DNA from: Owenia fusiformis
Taxonomy: Eukaryota; Annelida; Polychaeta; Sabellida; Oweniidae
Reading direction: 5' to 3'
Length of the DNA stretch: 64,000 nucleotides
Assembly: GCA_903813345.2 (NCBI GenBank)
Contig: CAIIXF020000003.1
Location: forward strand, 3,872,109-3,936,108
The first letter of the stretch is position 1. Every line of letters begins with the position of its first letter. Under the pieces are notes generated by a model, which searched no databases, was not told the DNA's origin, and was given only the letters and a program-made list of their open reading frames with translations. Of the stretch, positions 57,090-64,000 are shown piece after piece. Position numbers and translations under genes: made by a program.

Positions 57090-57869
57090 CCCTACATGTA
57101 TTTACGTATTAGCTTCATTTCCCGAGTTTGTTGTCTTAACAGATTAAAAGTGGAGTCAATCATGGAATGTCTTTTATTTTCATTGCTAGTTAATCCGCTT
57201 GTTCAGGCTAATATGTTCATTTCAACGGCTTTGGGTTCTCATTTCTATCAAAAAGTCATTTAAAAAAGAAGTTTTTTACTTTTACCTTATTAAAAAATGA
57301 CAGTCGCATTACACTTAACATCCTATTAAATTTTGGATTTATTTCATATAGTCTGTGGAAAGCTATATTTTCTAATTAATGCAACTCCGACTCCGGGTTT
57401 ACTCCATGGTTACCTATCACATCGAATGATATATTGGTACCCTTTGCATTCGTTCGACTTCACTTCTTAAAAGAGAGCTTCGTCTTCACTCTTTCAGTTT
57501 ACAATAAATCTCTGATCTCACCGAGCCAATCAGAGTTTGTGAAATACGGACGACTTTCTAAATGGTCATTTGCTCTGACATCCCCGCATAGTCAATGAGC
57601 ATGTATGTTCCTCCTGCTGATTGGTTGAGAAGGATTCAGCGTGGTGGATTTAAAATGATTTATTTCCAGGGCTCCAACAGGCACCAATCGTCGGGGCTGA
57701 GCTGCTAAACTGTAATGTTTTACGAATCAATAATCATATAGTTTGGATGTTATGTGAAAATTCCACGAAAATATATTGAAAAAAAGTTGATAAGGGAGCA
57801 TTTTCCCTGAACTTATTGAACGATCTGGTATATCTGCATCAAAGATTTTTATTTGATATGGCTACTAAC
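57090..57869. other. intron of the modular gene
   Basis: No exon or repeat recognised. Confidence 0.4.
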
Positions 57870-57923
57870 ATGTTTTTCAGTTTGTGTCAACACATCTTTT
57901 GTCTCTCCTGCGACCTTTGGAAT
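57870..57923 (-). CDS. modular gene, 18-codon exon
   Basis: 54 bp, phase 0, acceptor CTTTATAG, donor CAT|GTTAGT (weaker than the others). It encodes IPKVAGETKDVLTQTEKH. Confidence 0.5.
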
Positions 57924-58106
57924 CTATAAAGTAAAAGAGCAACAGCACAAGTGTGACGGTTATATCCCAGATCGTTGATCTACTTGTATGTAGCATTTGT
58001 GTTTCACAGTACATATTTTGATTATGTAGTTACTGTGAACAAACATTATTCACTTGAATAAGCAAACGTTTATGATTGAAAAACAGACTGACGCCTATCC
58101 CCTTAC

Positions 58107-58289
58107 TGAATATTCTTTGAATTCTTTTTTATCCTGACGAGTTTCATTAGAACTTGTATTTTTACCGGTCGCAGCATCACCTGCACCTTTTTCAGTCGAG
58201 TACATTGTTTCTTTTTCTATACATGCATGATTAGGAAGCGCTCCGGTAACATCCTTACCAACAGATCCAAAAGTTCTCTCCTTCGTATC
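58107..58289 (-). CDS. modular gene, 61-codon low-complexity exon
   Basis: 183 bp, phase 0, acceptor TTTTAAG, donor GTAAGG. It encodes a polar, probably disordered segment (DTKERTFGSVGKDVTGALPN to RQDKKEFKEYS). Confidence 0.68.
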
Positions 58290-58552
58290 CTTAAAACAGT
58301 ACAAACATTTATTTTAGTAATTGTGAAAGAATGTTGATAAAGGTAAAAAGGAAATACGAACAAAAATCTCTGTTGGCTTTTGAAGTGGAGCCATATCTTT
58401 TTTCATGTTTAATAAATATGTTCGCAAATAAAAATAACACCGACCATGGTTGGAACATCGATGCTTGTTCAGCTACTTGTAGAGTTTACAGAGTATGAGT
58501 GACTTGAACATAAAATGCAAATTCAAGTAACACGTTGATAGAGTAAACTTAC

Positions 58553-58627
58553 AATGCCTGGTTTACTGTCTGTGGGACTAGAATTAACCGGCGTAGAAGC
58601 GCCATTGGGGAATTTAGATACATCGGG
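58553..58627 (-). CDS. modular gene, 25-codon exon
   Basis: 75 bp, phase 0, acceptor TTTTCAG, donor GTAAGT. It encodes a P/S-rich segment (PDVSKFPNGASTPVNSSPTD). Confidence 0.68.
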
Positions 58628-59106
58628 CTGAAAATAAATAATTACGTCTTTATGTATGTAACATGTATGAATGTATCGACGTAACATGTTTTAAACTAAT
58701 CTTAAATTAATTGCTTGTTTACTCTTTGTTACCTCATTGATAATCATGGCAGTTCTGAAGCCTTTTCATCTGATAAAGAAATGTGGTCTAGAAATACAAT
58801 TTTATTAGTGACATGACACATTTCAAATGTCAAGTATTTTGTAAAAAACCTAGACTTAACCAAAATTATAGTGCCCCAAAACATATTTTGCCCGCTTGTC
58901 AATATAAATTATTCATTGATTCTATAGTGTTCTATTACTCACCTGGTCATTCAGAAATTTGTAAACATTTAGTCAATCAAATTATGTAATTTTACTTTTT
59001 CCGTCCATCAGTTTGAAAATACGACAATGGCTTCCCGTTACTGACCACTGATATTTGAAGAAAGTTTATCACATTCAGAAGTGTTACATTAGAATATACC
59101 ACTTAC

Positions 59107-59190
59107 TGCGTTCGACTCGTCGAGAACCTTCGAGATAGAGATAGATTTGGCGACCGCATCCAGGTTATCCATTTCATCAGGGAAAGCCGT
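59107..59190 (-). CDS. modular gene, 28-codon exon
   Basis: 84 bp, phase 0, acceptor TTTTGTAG, donor GTAAGT. It encodes TAFPDEMDNLDAVAKSISIS and KVLDESNA. Confidence 0.68.
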
Positions 59191-59604
59191 CTACAAAAAA
59201 CAAATGCAAACTTTTTTATTTTGATCTACATTGTGATTGTGCTGCTTCTTGTACCACTGTTTTTAATCATGCGCCCAATCTTTTAAAATGGACAATGGAA
59301 ACAATATTTATATTGACTGGAAGTGTTACCGTGTTTTGCTTTTATCGTATGTTGGACTTGGAGATGAGACCGTGGGGTGTTCGGATGAAGCAAGCTTAAA
59401 TGGAAATATATATTACATAATGGGGGATATAAAGCGGCTAACATGGTGATAATATTCACTTGTTTCGATTGATTTTACGCTAGTTGATCATGCAATGTTT
59501 TGAAGTTTACGTTACTTTGAGTATTGACACTTTTTATACAATAATTTAATTGAAACGTTAGGTTATTGTCATTCGAATATTCTGAAATTAAATGATGAAT
59601 TTAC

Positions 59605-59655
59605 AAGAAGTGCATTAATATCCGAGGCCTGAGGGAATTGCTCTGTAGGTAGTTC
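59605..59655 (-). CDS. modular gene, 17-codon exon
   Basis: 51 bp, phase 0, acceptor TTGTTCCAG, donor GTAAAT. It encodes ELPTEQFPQASDINALL. Confidence 0.62.
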
Positions 59656-59910
59656 CTGGAACAAAATGAAAATATTATCAAAACTGTTCCGATTTGGGAA
59701 GCTGAATACAATTTTAGCATATGAATAGATTTTCAACGGAAAGGGTGATATATGGAGACCTTTGGCCTACATTGATAAGCAAATGTTGCTAGATATATCT
59801 ATGAGGTAGTTTGTGTTGCGTTACAGGTAATCTTTAATATATCATAACACAAGTAGGGCAATTGACCTTCAATGGAGAAAACTTACTGCTTCATTGATGT
59901 CATTGGAATT

Positions 59911-61147
59911 CAGGGCCGTAGGGAGAGGGGGTTCGTAGGGCTCGTGCGAACCCCCCCCCCCCAAATCTTGCCTAAAAAAAATTCGAACCCACCCTTTCTG
60001 ACAATTATGCAAACCTCCAAACTTTGAGTAAAATTTTTGCAGTCTTTCAATAATATATCGTTTTTGTTTACCCAAAGACAATTAAGTTATATGTCAAGAT
60101 GGAAACATGTGAGATTTATAGCTTCATTTTGAGTAAAAAAGATTTTAAAAAAAACAGAAAAACAAAAAACTTCTAATCAATAATGGGCGATAATAGGTAT
60201 GCTCTTTGCACTTTAGGCCTGAAATACTGAAGTAATATCTTCAAAATGAATTCAAATGCACAAACAAAGCATACCTACCAAGTTGAAATTATCTGATTGT
60301 TGTACATAACGTCAAAATGGTCTAATTTTCGATATAAATCTGCAGAGAATTTTGTTGTGACACTGGGCCGTGATGCACCAAAATTGTGAACGCTAGAAAA
60401 TTCTTACTTACAAAGTTTTTTTTTTCATGCTGTAGTTAGATCAGAGAGCACGTATAAAGATCACTCACACAGAGTTGTTTACTGATTTTTGGCTCCTATT
60501 TATTTATAAAGCTCGTTGTACAAGCGATTTAAAATTGGGGGAGGGGCAGGGGGTTCTATGTCTGCTAATTTCTGTGAATTTGTGGTATGTTGGGTCCAAA
60601 TTTAAAAAAATCTGCCCAAATAAATGAACTTGGTTTGGGATATTTTACCTATTTTTTGCTTTTGCAATTGTTTGAGATTTGGTAAACTTGAGAAAATTTG
60701 GTAAAATTTTAAATTTTAGCGAATGGGCAAAAATTATGAAAATTTGGCAACAATTAAACTTTGGCAAAATTTATCCATTATTGGCATTTAAGTAAAATTA
60801 GCAAAATTTAAGTAAAATTTTAGAAACTTGTCAAAAATTAATTAAATAAGACCAAAATTAAGAAAACTTTGCAAAATTTAAGCAAATTTGGCAAAATTGA
60901 GGTAAATTGGCAAACATACAGCAAATTTGGCAAGATTTAAGCAAATTTGGTAAAATTGAAACAAATTTGACAAAATTTAAGCAAATTTGGCAAAATTTAA
61001 GCAAATTTGGCAAAATTTAAGCAAATTTGGCAAAATTTAAGCAAATTTGGCAAAACTTAAGCAAATTTGGCAAAATTTAAGCACATTTGGCAAATTTGGC
61101 AGAAAATATTAGAACCCCCCCCCTGACAAATCCTGGCTACGCCACTG
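59911..61147. mobile_element. 1.24-kb MITE-like element inserted in an exon, TSD GGAATT
   Basis: The left tip CAGGGCCGTAGGGAG and right tip CCTGGCTACGCCACTG are imperfect inverted repeats, related to the CAGGCCCGTAGCC family. GGAATT borders both ends (59905-59910, 61148-61153). Both ends contain C- or G-runs next to CGAACC or GAACCCCCC. The right half is an expanded 20-bp minisatellite. No transposase ORF. Confidence 0.88.
60655..61100. repeat. 20-bp minisatellite (GCAAATTTGGCAAAATTTAA)
   Basis: About 20 copies, perfect near 60960-61080 and increasingly degenerate toward 60655, inside the inserted element. Confidence 0.93.
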
Positions 61148-61201
61148 GGAATTACCAGTGAGAGTAGAGAGCGATGGTATGTGGTCATCCCGAGGCAAAC
61201 C

Positions 61202-64000
61202 CTTAAAATGCAAAAATTAAGGTTAATATGAAAGTTTTATATCATCTTGGTTATGGTCATTAGCCTGTCTCTTGCAAATAGTACCACAATCGAACAAATC
61301 ATCAGGTTGGTAAATAACACTGAAATTATGCTTTATAATAGATTAACACGCGACAGACGAAACATCGTCATTAACATAAATATCTCCCGCAATGCATCAC
61401 TTCAAGTGGGACAAATTTTCATTGGTCCGTTGATTAAACCAAATTCTTCCAATCTTAAAACCATGTTTTTGTCATACTAATTTCAGGTTACAACCCTCCC
61501 AATTGATATGAGTCAAACATATATAAACATGACATCAAACCCGCGTTATATGCACGAGAACTTGTTTCTTTTTCATTTCGAGTCATCGAGCCTCAGGTTC
61601 CGGGAACTAAGTCGATGACGTCATCGTAGAACATTTCATGATTATCGTCAGTTTCGAAAAATATTCTTAAAAACGCTTTGCAGATTGCCATAAGGACCTT
61701 TATTTTGATCGATTGTGCAAATATCCGTGAAGAGGAATGTCAAATAATGCTGGAATGATGTATTCAAAATCGGACTCAGTATATTTCAATGGGTAAAAAA
61801 CCCGGATGTAAAAAATATGTTCCCGGAATTGGAGCTCTTCAACAGGGGAGGTGAGAATATTGTTGCCATTTTGAAGGTGTCACTACGGTAAATCATTGAA
61901 AAATATTGAAAAAAATCACAAAATTCAAGTTCTGGGGTACATATCGCCATTTTCGAACGAACTAGCCCATACAATGACTATATGTCTGCGTTCCCCTATA
62001 CATAACCTTCATCTTGACACTATATTTAACATAGGGTTTGCGTCTCGATTTTTAAATATCACTACGCCAACATAGGGACTCCTTTATAGGTAAAATCCCT
62101 ACTTCACCGATGAAAATTAACGAGTAAAGTAGTTCCAGTTTACGGGACTATATTCTTGCGATAATTTTCTTAAAATGGCACATTTAGAAAGTACTTGGCC
62201 TCAGCTTTACAGACATACCTCAAATGGCCACATTGCATACACTTAAACCTACTATACACACCATTGAAGTTGGCATGGCTTCGTTTTTAAAGTATTAAAA
62301 AACACTGTCCTACCCGGAAGTGGTATTTACAGGAGTGACACCTGGAAGTGGTATTTACAGGAGTGACACCTGAACTATCGCGTACACCTCTACTTCCGGA
62401 TATTTGAAGTATTGGTATATTTTAGGATATTCCAGAATACGACAAATATCCAGGATTTTGGATATAAACAAAAAGTATCGGACACTATGCCATTTTTCGT
62501 TGTGATTGATACCTGCTACAATATTAAGTTCATCTGAGTGCTTTTTGTGTTTATTTATTTACATGTACCTCATCTTGTCATTATTAGGATTAACCATCAT
62601 CATTTTTCATTTAATTTATATCTAAAAGATTGTGTTCTGGTATGTTTATAAGAAACAAATAACACTGTTGTCAAATTCAAGAGCCCAATTCACTTTACTA
62701 TCATAAAATCAAACTAATACGAACTGGATAAAACTGCGTTAAATATATTGGTTTATCTTATTTTGATATTATTTAATATGCCATCCAAAATAATTAATCG
62801 CTTTGGTACCACCGTTTGATTTGAAGTATGAGGTCAACTTGCATGTGTCTTCATCAATTTATAACATATCGTTAATCTTTTGGGAGATATTGTATTTGAG
62901 ATTGTAAATAATAGATTGGTAGGTCAATTAAACATGTTGCTTGTAATTTTGTCACCCCTAGAGATCTGATTCTGCCTTTAGGCCTAATCGGGATTCCATA
63001 TCAAACCAGTCATTTTTATTATTATAAGAGCAACAGTGCAAACAGGAATGATTGATACAGTGTATATGCGTTTTTGCAGAAAATACGATTAGCTTGTTGG
63101 AGTGACTCGATAGAATTAGCTACGTTGACCAAAGTGATTACATTTTCGACTTGACTGTCTTGTTGTTTCCGTAATCTTAATTGACCTGTTGGTCTGTTGG
63201 CAGAATTGTTGCCTCAGGTGTGGCAGGTCGCGGGTAATATATCTGTCATGTATTTCAATTCATAAAAATGTACGTAATGTTGTCAGTTCGTGAAAATATT
63301 TCATCATCTATTACATAATGCGTTACATTTAATTTCAATTCAATGACTGTATTCTTTATCCCGTTTTTCTGCCCTCAAAAGGGATCTTTGAATTAAGGCT
63401 TGACAACACGAATTAAATGTTAGAATTGTGGCGGTAACTTTTTTTTAATTGACTTTCATTGTCGAAGATTGTTCTAAATCAGACGTCCTATGGCCATTAG
63501 GCGTATTCCTATAAACTATTGAGTTGTGGTTGTTTTTGCTCACTGACAATACTACTTATGATTTGAAATAGCGAGCCACATGTACATCAAACCATTGGAA
63601 AGCTTGTTTAGTGTTCTTTAATCTCATTCATAACGAAATCGAATCGAATGTTACGCACCAAATTACGAAATATCTTCGCAAGCTATCAACATTACGTACA
63701 TTTTTTGTTTATGATATGAAATATAATATATTGTATTCTTAAATCTATTTTGATCCAAACTAAACTTGAATAATGAATAAGTGACATATTTATGCTTACA
63801 ACTTGTACATGAAGGTTTGACTTGGGCTTTGCTTTTAGGGTGTTTGCAGTTTTGAGTTTCCTTTCCTTGATGTATTATACTAGATTTAGTATTCTCACAC
63901 CGGAATAGCCTGACAACGGTAAAGTCAGATACCGTTGTATGGCGACAAATGGCGGACATAACCGTCGCTTCAATTCGATTTTCATGAACTGTATGTTAAA
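61202..64000. other. region upstream of the identified modular-gene exons, no firm gene
   Basis: No exon could be supported. A perfect 28-bp direct duplication lies at 62316-62371 (GGAAGTGGTATTTACAGGAG). A minus-strand ORF at 63663-63959 is open, but its only good donor (63794-63799) leaves phase 1, unlike the phase-0 gene downstream. Confidence 0.45.
61616..61623. promoter_or_regulatory. perfect CRE-like palindrome TGACGTCA
   Basis: TGACGTCA within GATGACGTCATCG, ~415 bp upstream of the most 5' exon found for the minus-strand gene. It could be a CREB/ATF site in its promoter, but a transcription start has not been located. Confidence 0.3.

Larger units (their letters stand above)
59887..61201 (-). 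pseudogene. modular gene, 24-codon exon split by a transposon
   Basis: 59887-59910 and 61154-61201 are the two halves of one 72-bp phase-0 exon (acceptor TTTTAAG at 61202-61204, donor GTAAGT). The upstream half reads GLPRDDHIPSLSTLTG, and the downstream half ends NDINEA. The 1237-bp element at 59911-61147, with its 6-bp duplication, lies between them. The reading frame is continuous once element and duplication are discounted. In this haplotype the exon is probably skipped, which would keep the frame because all neighbours are phase 0. Confidence 0.7.

Noticed and set aside
58740-58778. Possible extra mini-exon of the modular gene (CTTTATCAG acceptor, GTAACA donor)
   Set aside because: 37 bp, not a multiple of three, and contains stops in the frames tested.
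63663-63959. 98-aa minus-strand ORF as first exon of the modular gene
   Set aside because: Its best donor leaves phase 1 while the next known exon needs phase 0; no domain. Could still be an unrelated gene.

Overview
The window is animal nuclear DNA: AT-rich, with GT-AG introns, one conserved animal gene split over several exons (RNF14), large C2H2 zinc-finger and ankyrin ORFs, and very dense DNA transposons, MITEs, minisatellites and an L1-type LINE. No bacterial operons, rRNA or CRISPR were seen. The repeat content suggests a marine invertebrate (lophotrochozoan or invertebrate deuterostome); the species cannot be named from this sequence.

Layout. 1-6.4 kb: intergenic, with a 51-bp satellite, a ~160-bp tandem repeat and small MITEs. 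6.4-8.8 kb (minus): nine-finger C2H2 protein whose N-terminal half is an array of 39-aa repeats loaded with SUMO-consensus motifs. 9.6-16 kb: nested foldback and hAT-like elements with clear target-site duplications. 16.5-25.8 kb (plus): RNF14-like RWD/RING-IBR-RING E3 ligase in four coding exons. Exon-intron junctions of this gene have been copied three times: the 3' end of exon 1 once, the acceptor side of exon 2 in 7 tandem copies, and the donor side of exon 3 in 14 tandem copies. 27.6-30.4 kb: a 2.8-kb TTAA-flanked non-autonomous transposon. 32-33.1 kb (minus): ankyrin-repeat ORF. 34.2-40.8 kb (minus): essentially full-length L1-type LINE with a 14-bp target-site duplication. Its ORF2 is open (endonuclease plus RT); its ORF1 carries an RRM-type region fused to a NADAR-like domain and has one in-frame stop near its probable N-terminus. 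41.6-43.9 kb: decayed LINE fragment split by a mariner-like element.

45.1-61.2 kb (minus): one large modular gene with at least 16 recognisable coding pieces, all in phase 0. A single 2.4-kb exon encodes a nucleotidyltransferase (GSxxRxExTPxSDxE motif) followed by TPR-like helices. It is surrounded by mini-exons of 13-70 codons, several exactly 63 bp (21 aa, three coiled-coil heptads). One 72-bp exon of this gene is split by a 1.24-kb transposon with a 6-bp target-site duplication. Its introns hold a mariner-like element and foldback elements. 61.2-64 kb shows no convincing gene.

There is no operon-like cooperation between the genes. What links them is tandem duplication of coding and splice-site sequence, together with heavy transposon insertion.
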